Assembly (NCBI GenBank): GCA_019828595.1
Contig: JAHQRK010000025.1
Location: 992,001-1,056,000 of the forward strand
Direction of reading: 5' to 3'
Origin: Aphanomyces cochlioides
Lineage: Eukaryota > Oomycota > Saprolegniomycetes > Saprolegniales > Verrucalvaceae
Length of the DNA stretch: 64,000 nt
A program made the position numbers and the translations under genes. Within the stretch, counting starts at the first letter, position 1. The number at the start of each line of letters is the position of its first letter. A model generated the notes under the pieces. The model was not told where the DNA came from, searched no databases, and saw nothing but the letters and a program-made list of their open reading frames with translations. Positions 55,296 through 64,000 of this stretch are shown one piece after another.

Positions 55296-55385
55296 TGAGA
55301 GCATGCCTGGATTCGAACCTGCAACCTCCAGGTTCAAACGCTGTCACCCTATCACAACGGCCACTGGCCTTGACAGTTACATGAG
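55296..55385 (-). ncRNA. tRNA-related (SINE-like) segment, right arm
   Basis: Inverted copy of 54026-54110, with the B box at 55309-55319 (minus strand). Confidence 0.45.
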
Positions 55386-55973
55386 GCAGAATTCTTAGCA
55401 AAGAACTCGCGTTAGCTCATTGACCATGAGCAGTTCTATCACAACGACGTTGACGTCTGCTCCTTCAAATTACACGTCACAATGCATTTTCACATCCATG
55501 AACCAATTTCTTTCTGTCTTCATCGCTATTTTCTGTCATTGACAAGGATATAGTCGTCAGGTCCTAGCAAACAAATACTAGTAGAATGCTTCCTCTCCCC
55601 CGTGTGGGCATTCCCCCGTCACTCCCTGTAGACCAAAGTGCTTTGCAGGGAACATGCCCAGTCTCTCGTACAGGTGTGACGAGAGAGGAGCACAGTGTTC
55701 CACAGTACTGATATTGATACACAAATGTGTGATTCCCCAAATATTTCCTGTGATTCCCGATTTTCTGTGTGCAGATTTTCTGGACTCAGCGATCCTTGAT
55801 CAGCGAGAACCTTTGAAACTTGATAAGTCGAGGAGTCCGACTTTTGACAGGACTCTTCTCCATACATTTCTTCAGATAACCAATCACGCAAACCTTCCAA
55901 ACATACTACATAGTCCACATCACCAACAAACATCAGGTATCTGACACCAGAGATCGGGTGTCGTTACATTGGT

Positions 55974-56828
55974 ACTTTTTATGGGGACATGGACTGTTTA
56001 TAGAACTGAGCATCGAGATTCCCAGCGCTCGGCATCTTTCTCGGAGATCATCTATGGTGTAAAGGCAGATCTTGCTTGGCTACAATGCAAGATTGGTGTC
56101 TTGCTGATGCAGATCGTAGGGTGGGGATTGGGAGTGAAGCGCCGGTGTAAACTTTGCTGTGATAGAATAGTCGATGGATGTGATTTGGGTGACCATGCCT
56201 CCCCACTTGTCCCTCCGATCAGCGACATTGCGTAAGTGAGGCTGAGGATAGGTTCACCGCGCAGACTGATCAGTGGGATAACCCCTTTCTAAACATTGCG
56301 TTGTATGTTCTACTGTCGGAATATTCTGCATGGGCTTGATGGACGGAGGTGGAGCTACACGAGACTGAATTAGATAACTATTTTATCGGTACCGGTACAG
56401 ATCTGTTCCTCATTAAAACGCCCGGCTCGACCAACAGAGGCCGGGATATCTTCCACGCCGCTTTTTGTGGCATAATGACTCTCTGATTTGCTCCGTTCAT
56501 TGAAACGATCGCGATAACACTAACAACGTCCTTCGCATTTACTACGTAGTATTTAGCAGCGACTGGACGAAATAACGAGCACGTGACTTATAATCACGAC
56601 TTGTGTAGACCAACCAGCTCTCTAATGTTTCAGATATGTGATTCTAGGGCCACAAAACCATTTCTGTTTTCCTCACTTTGATGGACCTCGTTGTCGACTT
56701 TGTTGCGAATCAACACGTTCATGCAAAGATGGATGATCTCAGTGACGGCAGGCACCTTCTCTAGAGCAGGTAAGCTTAGACACACCACGACCGACGCTTT
56801 CAAAGAATATTGAGCCAAATTGACAATA
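55974..56828. other. Intergenic, no gene recognised
   Basis: Unique-looking sequence between the retrotransposon and the second mariner-type element. It contains no open frame with similarity and no RNA gene I can name. Confidence 0.45.
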
Positions 56829-56980
56829 TTGTCTTTTTCACTGAAATGTGTATTGTCTTTTGCAGGTAAATTTGTAGATATGGCGAGAAATGACTGAGCG
56901 ATTTGAATCGGAAAAATAATTTTTGGCCAATCAGATAGGAGGAAATCTGCGTGCATTTGTGACCGCATTCACCAAGCATC

Positions 56981-58003
56981 ATGGACAGTGGAACGAGAAG
57001 CCCTTCGTCAGAGCACACCATCGAGGCGTCGACACCTCAATCAACAATTCGTTCACCGCCAGTTCGTCGAAGTCCACGACTTAATCCAACTACAACCTTG
57101 GAGAGTGATTCCATCTATCTTTTGCTTGTGGATTGCCGCCTGAAAGATACTATCAGTCAGAGGATCTCTAGTACACGTCGACTGGGAGCACATTCGTTTG
57201 CTGGAGATGACTGGAACGCCATCAAAGCGAAGATATGGACAGTTATCCAAAGCCATGTTCAAAAGAGAGCACAACTAGAAGAGTCGACACGTGTATGGAG
57301 TATTGTCGACGAGAACCCGACTTTGGAGATGTTCGACAAGTATGTATCCTTGCGATACAAAACGAGAATTTTGACCCCTTGTGGCGAAGCGGAAGCTCGT
57401 CGCTTCTTGGTGAAGTATCGTGGCGAAACCTTGATGTTATCCGTTTACAAGTATGGAAATGAGATTTGCACATCAAATCACCTAGCCGAATTCATGAAGC
57501 ATTGCATTCAACCATTGGAAAGCGATAGAGCTGGTGCTGGCAGTGAGTCATCTCTGCGCGAAATCATGGAGCAATTGAAGCGCAAATGGGGCAATATTTT
57601 GGAAGGCCAAGACATATCTTGGCGGCTGTGGGCAAATTCAATTCTCCGTATACCAAGACACAAGCACCAAGCCGAGGTTCAGAAGTCAATACCTCCAACG
57701 TTGGTGCGATTCTTCAAGCCAGTATCATCTACTGCTCAAGAGCATCTTCAGAGACTACAACGAAATGCAAATGCTTCGTTGGCGTCCGATGCAGTGCGTG
57801 CAATGCTTATGGATATTGAAAGCATTCAGGCCGACCACGAGCTCATGCGCGTTAAATTGGTAGCGACTCATGGGATGCTTGTTGGCAAACAAAGAATCAT
57901 TGATGGTTTTATCAATTACCTCGATCCGCAGCCAACAGACACGGATGTCTTAATGGCTCTGTCTCTCGTTCCCAACCAAGAAGACATAGATCACAACAAT
58001 TGA
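56981..58003 (+). CDS. Transposon-associated second ORF (unknown family), intact copy B
   Basis: An uninterrupted 340-residue protein that I do not recognise. Residues 1-45 are rich in Ser, Thr and Pro with a basic SPPVRRSPRLNP patch, which could contact DNA or act as a nuclear signal. Residues about 60-200 contain conserved aromatic and charged positions, including DDWNAIKAKIW, RVWSIVDENPTLEMFDKY, and FLVKYRGETLMLSVYKYGN. Residues about 205-300 (MEQLKRKWGNILEGQDISW and beyond) are helical. It is related along most of its length to the broken frame at 1586-2509. Both lie in front of, and convergent with, a mariner-type transposase, which argues that it is a regular second gene of this transposon type. 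Its 3' end overlaps the transposase 3' end by 54 bp in antisense. Confidence 0.72.
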   Translation: MDSGTRSPSSEHTIEASTPQSTIRSPPVRRSPRLNPTTTLESDSIYLLLVDCRLKDTISQRISSTRRLGAHSFAGDDWNAIKAKIWTVIQSHVQKRAQLEESTRVWSIVDENPTLEMFDKYVSLRYKTRILTPCGEAEARRFLVKYRGETLMLSVYKYGNEICTSNHLAEFMKHCIQPLESDRAGAGSESSLREIMEQLKRKWGNILEGQDISWRLWANSILRIPRHKHQAEVQKSIPPTLVRFFKPVSSTAQEHLQRLQRNANASLASDAVRAMLMDIESIQADHELMRVKLVATHGMLVGKQRIIDGFINYLDPQPTDTDVLMALSLVPNQEDIDHNN

Positions 58004-59181
58004 TCTGCGTGATAAGAATCTAGTGCATCGTTTATTATTCATGACTCTCTTCAAACTCGTCATCCTCGTCTTGCTCATGTAATCGTACAATTCATCAGCC
58101 TTGTACGATTCGTCAGCAGGCACGTGAACTTTATCGCTTTCTAGGCTACGGCTGGGGTCAAAAGTGCCTGCTTGAGTCCATCCACAGTGTTCAAATATTC
58201 GACTCATGGCAAAACTCGAGAACTGATGGGCAATATTAGCAACAAAAAAATCCAACGACGAATTCATGCATTCCTTGTACTGTTGCTTCATGCGTCGCTT
58301 CATCAAGCCAAATGCATATTCGATGGGATTAAAAAAGGGGCAATATGCCGGTAAGAAAATCACAACCAAACCAAGGGAGCGCAAGAAGTATACGATGTCG
58401 GGATGGCAGTGGATTCGCGCACCATCGAGAATCCAGACGGAACCAATCCCTAGGTACATTCGGACAGATTTTCCAGACAACGCGTGACTACGGCAACACT
58501 CGACAAATTGGGTTCGATCGAATGTGCCGTCCGTTTGATATGATTCAACAATGCCATCGACAGACAAAAGCACAAGAGGGATATCCGAGCTTTGCGATTG
58601 AATTCGCCACGGAATACCAGCTTCTCTCCACGCATACAGTATCCCCTTGTTCGCAGCATACCCTTGTTGTCGAAGCTTACTTCGTCGAGAAATTGTAAAC
58701 TGTAATGATTCCAGTCAATTGAATTGATTTCTTCAGTGAAGCGAACGATATCATTTGTCCGTATGTGTATCGCCCGACGTTCAAGCACTTTCCAAGTCAT
58801 ACCGTGCTCTTGGATCCATCACCAAATTGTCGAAATGGAGATAAATCGCTTGAACGTTGTCATAAACGCATGTTTGGCCTCGTCGAGGAAAGACATAGGA
58901 TTCTCCTTGTAATACTGAGTCATCCATTTCTTCTGCTCTTGCGTGAAGAAGCCTTTGTTTTTGCGCGTCTTCTTTGGATAAGTTCTTTCGTGTTCATAAC
59001 GTGCGATCCAATTTGATATCGTATTGGCATGCTTGCAATAAATGTGCGCAAGTTGCTTCCGTCTTAAGCCCAGATAGAAATATCCAAATAGAGCGTGGCA
59101 GACTGTGTTCTGGGAGGCATGCCTTCCAACTACCGCGCGGTGGAGTGTCGACATGGCTTCTGTTTGTGCGGCTAAGATCAA
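57950..59181 (-). pseudogene. Tc1/mariner/IS630-like DDE transposase, degenerate (copy B)
   Basis: From the ATG at 59179-59181 the minus strand gives a two-part helix-turn-helix region (HASQNTVCHALFGYFYLGL; TISNWIARYEHE; FTQEQKKWMTQYYKENPMSF). A TGA at 58819-58821 interrupts ISTIW-stop-WIQEHGMTWK, where copy A has Arg. The frame continues with LQFLDEVSFDN (first Asp), then shifts near 58560 to a frame with WILDGARIHCH (second Asp), FLPAYCPFFNPIEYAFG (Glu), and a longer C-terminal tail to 57950. Total about 410 codons, slightly longer than usual because of the tail. Two lesions make it inactive, unlike its intact neighbour gene. Confidence 0.85.
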
Positions 59182-59534
59182 ACTCGTGCTGTTTTATTGA
59201 AGTCGTACATACAAAAATCAAGTAAAAAAATCCAGTGGTTTATCTTTTGTTCATAGTGAAATCAAGTATAAGATCGCCAAAAATTTGGACGCTTCTGATT
59301 GGCTGTGCGATTCACAAAAGCGATTAAAAAAAGCGATTGATTTCAAGACCCCCTCACAATTTCGAATGAAATTCACAATATTTTTGACAAAATTCTCAAT
59401 ATTCTTCAAATACCGCATCTGGTATGTTATTTCGGTGTCTGTCGACGACCAAATATAATACCCTGTATGACCTGTGCACATTCAATACTTATCAGAATCA
59501 ATAAAATAAGATTTCTGAGGTTGTACTGCCATTC

Positions 59535-61053
59535 GTGGTTTTCGCTGACATGCGAAAGCATCATCGTCTTGCTTCGGGTCGACCGTCAGTCAAAGGCAAA
59601 TCTCGCAAAGGGCCCAAGAAATACACACATACATTTACTGATTATTCATTTAAGTGGCTGGTCGTTCAAGAGTACATAAAGAATGGGCTCGGTGTGGCTG
59701 GTCTGTCGAGTGCAATGTCGAAGTACTTCCCTGACATGAGTGGAAAACGAGGGGTATCGACGAAAAAGAAAATTCAAGCTTGGTTTCGCAATCGAAACTC
59801 AATCGAAAAAAAAGCAAAAAACCCTGCCTCTGCAAAGAAGATGTCGAATCGCCGCATCGGTCAAGCCACAGTTCTCGATATCGCGACTGAAAAACGAATT
59901 GCTGACTGGATTGTTGGACACCGTCTTGATGGTGTGCCGGTTAGCAATCTTTTATTACAACAGTATGCTTTGCAGGTTGCTAGCGAGAAGAATCTACTGC
60001 TGTGTCAATTTAAAGCAAGTGGACATTGGATTAAATCGTTTATGAAACGACATGAGTTATCCATGCGATGTCAAACTCGATGCGGAAACAAAACCGCTGC
60101 CGAAGGAGATGAAGCGTTGAAAAGCTTCAGTGAAAAGTATTGAAATTGATCCAAGAAAATGATATATCCGACGTCCTGAATGCCGACCAAACAGCGGTGA
60201 ATTACGAATATCTAGGGAGGAAAACCATCAATGCTGTGGGTGAAAAACGTGTGTGGATACGAACGAGTGGTCAAGAGAAGCAACGAGCAACTGCGATGCT
60301 TCTTGCCGACTCCATGGGTAAAAAATATCCCTTGTTTATTGTCCTAAAAACAGCAAAAAGTACAGTGAAGAAAAATGTACTCGAAAACCTTGATCAACGT
60401 AACGGCTTTGGCAAGATTGTATGGAAAGAGATTGTTGAAATTCAAGACGAATTCTCTGCACAACTCTATGGAAATCCTACAGCTTGGTGGAACACAAAAA
60501 ATTCATTAGAGTTTATCAAATATCACTTTGGTTACCGTGCAGGGAAAAATTTGAAGCCAATTTTGCTGCTGTGGGATGATTTTTCTCCACATTTTTGCCC
60601 CCAAGTCCTTGAATTGGCATCGTCATTAAATGTGATTCTTGAAAAATCCCACCTGGATTCACTTGGGTTTGTCAGCCAGCGGATGTTTCTTGGATCAAAC
60701 CTTTTAAGACAATGATGAAGAATAATTGGATTCACCACTTACAAAAATCTGTAAAAAATCATGACCCTAGTACGGGAGCATTCAAGCTTTGTGCACCGAC
60801 TCGCCGAGATCTTGTCAAATGGGCGTCAAACGCGTGGAATACCTTGAGCACTAAGACTATCATTAATGGCTTTAAATTGTGTGGGCTAATTGCCAATACC
60901 TCGAACAATGAAGCCAGTGAAGAGCCAATAGACGACGCCAGCAACGACGGAGACGACGTGTTTGATTCAATTGTCGAGCTTGCAAGGGAAGCAGACGCAA
61001 ATCGCATTGAAACAGATATTTTTGGTGACGTGATCTATGAAGTCGTTGTTTAG
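59535..61053 (+). pseudogene. Pogo/Tigger-like transposase, frameshifted
   Basis: Three plus-strand frames follow one another: 59535-60143, 60140-60715 and 60712-61053. The N-terminus has a basic region and a psq/CENP-B type helix-turn-helix (KWLVVQEYIKNGLGVAG, then RIADWIVGHRLDGVPVS). The catalytic core shows Asp in DVLNADQTAV and Asp in LLLWDDFSPHF. The third Asp lies in the shifted frame, in WVCQPADVSWIKPFK (about 60665-60710). An acidic tail ends EVVV at 61053. The DDD pattern with a QPAD motif is that of pogo/DDE_1 transposases. Single-base losses near 60140 and 60645 inactivate it. I found no clear terminal repeats. Confidence 0.85.
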
Positions 61054-61553
61054 ATTTCGTAACTCATAATGAAATGTGACTTACCAGTCTCTTGTTTGTC
61101 GTCTCCACCGTTGCTGTCATCAATGTTGGCCCCACACTGTCTTCATTGTTCGTGGTATGTCGATGTGCCTTGGTGCGCAAGGTACGCAACGTGGTTGACC
61201 CCCATCGGCTCGTCGATGCGTGTGTGATCGGCAGAATCTTGAAAAATGGCAAATTCAAATTTTGTCTGTAAATTAGCCAATAAGAATATTTCATGGCCAA
61301 CTGACAGAACAAAAAAAGATATTTTTGTATACTCAGCTCAAGTAAAAGCATTTTGATTGAAAAATAGACGTATATTATTGTAACCTTGAACAATTTATGT
61401 AGCAAATTTTGCGGTGTAGTCTATTTAAATCGAACAATTTCTTATGATATTCTATAAACTACATTATATTGTATATTCTGCGAATCTTAGAACATCAATA
61501 TATAGAGGTTATTTTTTTGTTTTGGCACCGAATTAACATACCAGATACGGTAC
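61054..61553. other. Intergenic, no gene recognised
   Basis: A minus-strand frame (61064-61405) contains a Thr-rich stretch with no similarity I know. It may be 3' flank of the pogo-like element. Confidence 0.4.
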
Positions 61554-61555
61554 TA

Positions 61556-61802
61556 TTGTCTTTTTCACCCAAATTTGTATTTTTTTACCAAAATCGAATT
61601 CGATTCCAAATCGATTCGATCATACTGAAGTCAAGTATAAATGGAAAGTATGGCAAACGTCCCAAATTAATTACACGTGTGTCTGGGTGTGTTTTGCGTG
61701 AATTAGGTAAATACTCGATTCTGATTGGCTGAGAGATTTGCAGATCGATTTGAAAAATCGATACATTTCGAACCCCCTAACAATTTCGAATGAAATTGAC
61801 AA
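61556..61802. mobile_element. Mariner-type MITE, undisturbed copy
   Basis: Ends TTGTCTTTTTCACCCAAATT and, reversed, TTGTCAATTTCATTCGAAAT, with TA at 61554-61555 and 61803-61804; 247 bp, non-coding. It contains TTCTGATTGGCTGA. The right end closely matches that of the two-gene transposon 56829-59378, and the whole matches the split copy 23431-23954. Confidence 0.8.
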
Positions 61803-61804
61803 TA

Positions 61805-61985
61805 TTTGACTATAGTGAAATCAAGTTTAGTAGGAAAGTACACTGATAAAATGAGTGTGTGTTTGTGTGTGTGTTTCGTGTAAAAGATAAATACTCTATT
61901 CTGATTGGTGTATAGATTTCAAATACAATTGGAAAAATAGATATATTTTTCATTTAGAATGTATGTATCAATATAATATATTGTC
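61805..61985. repeat. Partial, diverged copy of the same MITE
   Basis: It shares AGTGAAATCAAGT, a GTGTGT-rich middle, AAATACTCTATTCTGATTGG and an ATATTGTC end with the neighbouring MITE, in the same orientation but without a clear left end. Confidence 0.5.
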
Positions 61986-62055
61986 ATTTTCTGTGTACTT
62001 TGATGAATATTATTCATCAAAATGTGTACAAGTGCACAGAAAATATAAAAGACAG

Positions 62056-62340
62056 TTATAACCTTTCCAATTGAAAGCTGAAGTTGTCCTTCAAATATTC
62101 CGCAATCTCATTAGCAGAGGGTCGGTCGCCGGGCTTCAACCGCCAGCATTTTGTGATCAAAATCCACAACCGCTCAAGGTTAGGATTCAAGTCTTGAGGC
62201 TTTTCAGGACGATCATCCTCGGTCTGAAAAATTTCTTCGACAAATTCTTGTTCAGTGCAACCACGAAAGGGTGACTGGTTAGACAGAATTTCCCACAGTG
62301 TCATTCCAAACGACCATTGTAGACCGCTTACGCTTTAGGC
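62056..62340 (-). pseudogene. Protein kinase C-terminal fragment
   Basis: The minus strand encodes GLQWSFGMTLWEILSNQSPF (kinase subdomain IX, the W-S-F-G part) and then LWILITKCWRLKPGDRPSAN (subdomain XI with the conserved CW...RP), ending at a stop at 62056. Upstream, at about 62335, an in-frame stop is reached and no ATP-binding lobe or catalytic loop is present. It fits the TKL/receptor-like kinases of oomycetes. It is either a relic or the last exon of a broken gene. Confidence 0.7.
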
Positions 62341-63726
62341 GCAGTCTCCTTGCGGCATAAGAATGATTAATAACTTCAACTATGAATAACTGCATGAACA
62401 ACTTAATCGTCAATTTCTGGAAAAACATAAACCATGGGGGCTTTCACATGATTTTACTCATACTGTATTCTATCGAACTGCAAAAAATTCCTTCAAGATT
62501 CTTGGCATATTAACCTTCAAAATACCATCAACAAGCTTCTCTCTTTGCGAGTTGTGAGATGAGTATGCTTCAGAGAAGTGACGAAAATTTATATGGATAA
62601 TTTAAAGTAAATAATTATCCAATGATAATTATTATCTAAAATTAATTGGTTCATCGGGGAGAATTAACTGTAAAAATACATCCAGTAAGAAATCGAGCCA
62701 AATGAATACCATCAGAACAATTCCGAGCGCACTACTAATATCTAATTCGACGCAAGTATTTGGATTCCTGCTTTTCGGAATGCACCATAGTGCTGTCGGC
62801 AAAAAGCGGAATATATTTCAGTGAAATGAAGAGAAAAACACAAATCTGTGTAAATTGATGAATTACAAACGAAAATCAATGAAAATGGACGAAATTTTTT
62901 GTTTGCAATTTGGTCCAGTTAGCTGACAACATCAAATTAGTCCTGTTAGCTTTGAGTAAAAATTGTGCTCCTCATTTATATGTTACATGTGCTGAGGAGA
63001 AGAAAATGAATATCACAATCGACTATTTCAAATGTGTCGAACTAATTAGTCAAAATATCGGAATATTTTTATAAAAGAATATTATAAAAATCACGATTCC
63101 CACACACACAACATATGCTACAAAGAAATTATGAATTAAAATTAGTCGTATTTTTATATATACAAATATCAAGTCAAATCGGGACAGACAAGAAATTTCA
63201 AAGTAATTTGTGGTTTTTTCAAATTAAGCGACTATTTTATATTAGTTCTCTCAAAAATTCAAAATATTTCGACAGTTTTATTGTCGTAATTTCGTTCATT
63301 TTTATAAACAGAAGCAATCTCTGTAATTAAAGTATGAGTAGTAGAGAAAGATAAAATAAATACGATTGGCATTTTTATCTATATTGTCACAAGATATACC
63401 GCATATGAACGAGGTTACAAGCGACATACTGAAACCCATCCAAAATCTTCACCCTAACGCAGTGGAGACTGCGAACAAGATAACCATTATGGACCATACA
63501 TTGCTTAAAGCAACCTATCACAACCACTAAAGCTATCACAAACAGCGGTTTTATCGAGAACAAAACTCGTCGACTAGTCGCGTGCGGAAAAACACGAGTT
63601 TCCGCCGGCCAGAAGCACCAGCAGCTTGCGGGTGCAAAAACCAAATTGGGATGGCAACGACAGAATCAGATGATAATACACTGTATTGAAATAGAAGCTG
63701 GCTCTTGGTCGATAAACTTAAAATAT
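62341..63726. other. AT-rich spacer, no gene recognised
   Basis: Strongly AT-rich with frequent stops in all frames. Frames at 63115-63330 and 63387-63644 show no similarity. No RNA gene seen. Confidence 0.5.
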
Positions 63727-63804
63727 TTTATGCTATTTAACTACTAATATGAAATAGTCGTTCGATTTGACGACTATTTCATATTAGTAGTTAAATAGCA
63801 TAAA
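63727..63804. repeat. Perfect 35-bp hairpin
   Basis: 63727-63761 and 63770-63804 are exact reverse complements separated by an 8-nt loop (TCGATTTG). The stem is AT-rich. It may be the remains of a MITE whose ends have come together, or a structured terminator or replication-slip product. Confidence 0.85.
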
Positions 63805-64000
63805 TCATTTAAATAAAATATGTGCCGGTTGAGACAAGAAAATCAACCAAAGACTTCTTACAAATGACTATTTTTATCGCGTCATATTTATTCGTCAAGA
63901 TATCGGAATATCCCTTTAATGAGATATTAATAAAAATAGTGACTTTAACTTACATAAAATATACATTTAAAAAAATACAATTAAAATACTTCCAATTTTA
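63805..64000. other. AT-rich end of window, nothing recognised
   Basis: No coding sequence or clear repeat in the last 196 bases. Confidence 0.5.

Larger units (their letters stand above)
53593..55787. mobile_element. Palindromic (fold-back) element with tRNA-like segments, inserted in the LTR
   Basis: The target sequence AGCGATC is present on both sides (53586-53592 and 55788-55794), a 7-bp duplication. The arms 53632-54296 and 55114-55770 are near-perfect inverted copies of about 660 bp; the spacer 54297-55113 is about 820 bp. Each arm contains a tRNA-like segment with an RNA polymerase III B box, and the spacer holds a third, diverged copy. No protein gene is recognised. The ends themselves (53593-53631 and 55771-55787) are not symmetrical. 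Confidence 0.8.
48290..55968 (-). mobile_element. Ty3/gypsy LTR retrotransposon with chromodomain (chromovirus)
   Basis: Flanked by a perfect 5-bp target duplication TTGGT (48285-48289 and 55969-55973). The element reads on the minus strand: 5' LTR at the right (53456-55968, split by an insertion), a possible primer-binding site TGGTAGCACTGGGGG just inside it, gag, protease, reverse transcriptase, RNase H, integrase and chromodomain, a purine tract GGGGGAGGA at about 48597-48605, and the 3' LTR 48290-48596. Several frameshifts in pol make it defective, but the intact target duplication and similar LTRs show a fairly recent insertion. Confidence 0.93.
53456..55968 (-). repeat. 5' LTR of the Ty3/gypsy element, split by an insertion
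   Basis: Left part 53456-53592, right part from 55788 (overlapping by the duplicated AGCGATC) to 55968. Without the insert the two parts rebuild an LTR of the same length and sequence as 48290-48596. The insert would separate LTR promoter elements and probably silences the copy. Confidence 0.88.
56829..59378. mobile_element. Tc1/mariner/IS630-like transposon, two-gene copy B
   Basis: The proposed ends are TA|TTGTCTTTTTCACTGAAATG (56827/56829) and, reversed from 59378, TTGTGAATTTCATTCGAAAT, with TA at 56827-56828 and 59379-59380. It carries an intact unknown gene (56981-58003, +) and a broken transposase (57950-59181, -) that overlap tail-to-tail. The subterminal GGCCAATCAGA (56925) and TTCTGATTGGCTG (59300) are inverted copies of one motif, perhaps a transposase-binding site. 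The same terminal repeat bounds MITEs at 61556-61802 and 23431-23954. Confidence 0.75.

Noticed and set aside
56236..56400. Possible small structured RNA gene
   Set aside because: A vague resemblance to structured RNA, but no diagnostic box or stem set could be found.
61860..61890. GTGTGT microsatellite as an independent feature
   Set aside because: The same GT-rich stretch occurs at the same place in each related MITE, so it is part of that element.

Overview
The window looks like nuclear DNA of an oomycete, most likely a saprolegnialean such as Aphanomyces. This is inference from content, not a database match. The supporting signs are: genes cut by very short (about 41-50 bp) GT-AG introns; ankyrin-repeat protein kinases; a full-size PDR/ABCG transporter remnant; a secreted GH7 cellobiohydrolase with a CBM1 module; an expanded F-box-like/LRR family; and a chromodomain Ty3/gypsy element. 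No bacterial operon signals, CRISPR array or rRNA genes were seen.

Layout. 1-16.3 kb is a cluster of about ten members of one F-box-like/LRR family on both strands, almost all broken; only 14870-16222 is intact. It carries a Tc1/mariner-type transposon (1454-3692) and several inverted duplications. 17.0-19.1 kb is a collapsed PDR/ABCG transporter. 19.5-24.0 kb is transposon territory: a PIF/Harbinger element with TTA target duplications, then MITEs nested three deep. 24.8-34.8 kb is one very large ankyrin-kinase locus built as one exon per ankyrin repeat, with a 2.5-kb Harbinger element lodged in one intron. 35.4-36.6 kb is an intact LRR protein. 36.7-41.0 kb is a 4.4-kb unit bounded by 351-bp inverted repeats with no transposase that I can recognise. 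41.3-47.9 kb is the most gene-like stretch: a phosphate-type MFS transporter and a many-exon GMC oxidoreductase converge with only 20 bp between their stop codons, followed by the GH7 cellulase. 48.3-56.0 kb is a Ty3/gypsy retrotransposon with 307-bp LTRs and a perfect 5-bp target duplication; its 5' LTR is split by a 2.2-kb palindromic element carrying tRNA-like B boxes. 56.8-59.4 kb is a second two-gene mariner-type transposon, followed by a degenerate pogo-like transposase, more MITEs and a kinase fragment. The last 1.7 kb is AT-rich and empty apart from one perfect hairpin.

The most interesting system is the pair of Tc1/mariner/IS630-like transposons (1454-3692 and 56829-59378). Each carries, besides the DDE transposase, a second convergent gene coding for a related protein of about 310-340 residues that I do not recognise. 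Tc1/mariner elements normally have one gene. Short elements elsewhere in the window (61556-61802, 23431-23954, 7776-7966) share the second copy's terminal repeats and look like its non-autonomous derivatives. The host genes in the window encode wall and lignocellulose degradation (GH7, GMC oxidase), nutrient uptake (phosphate transporter), signalling (ankyrin kinase) and a rapidly decaying LRR family. Transposon turnover and inverted duplication explain most of the damage.
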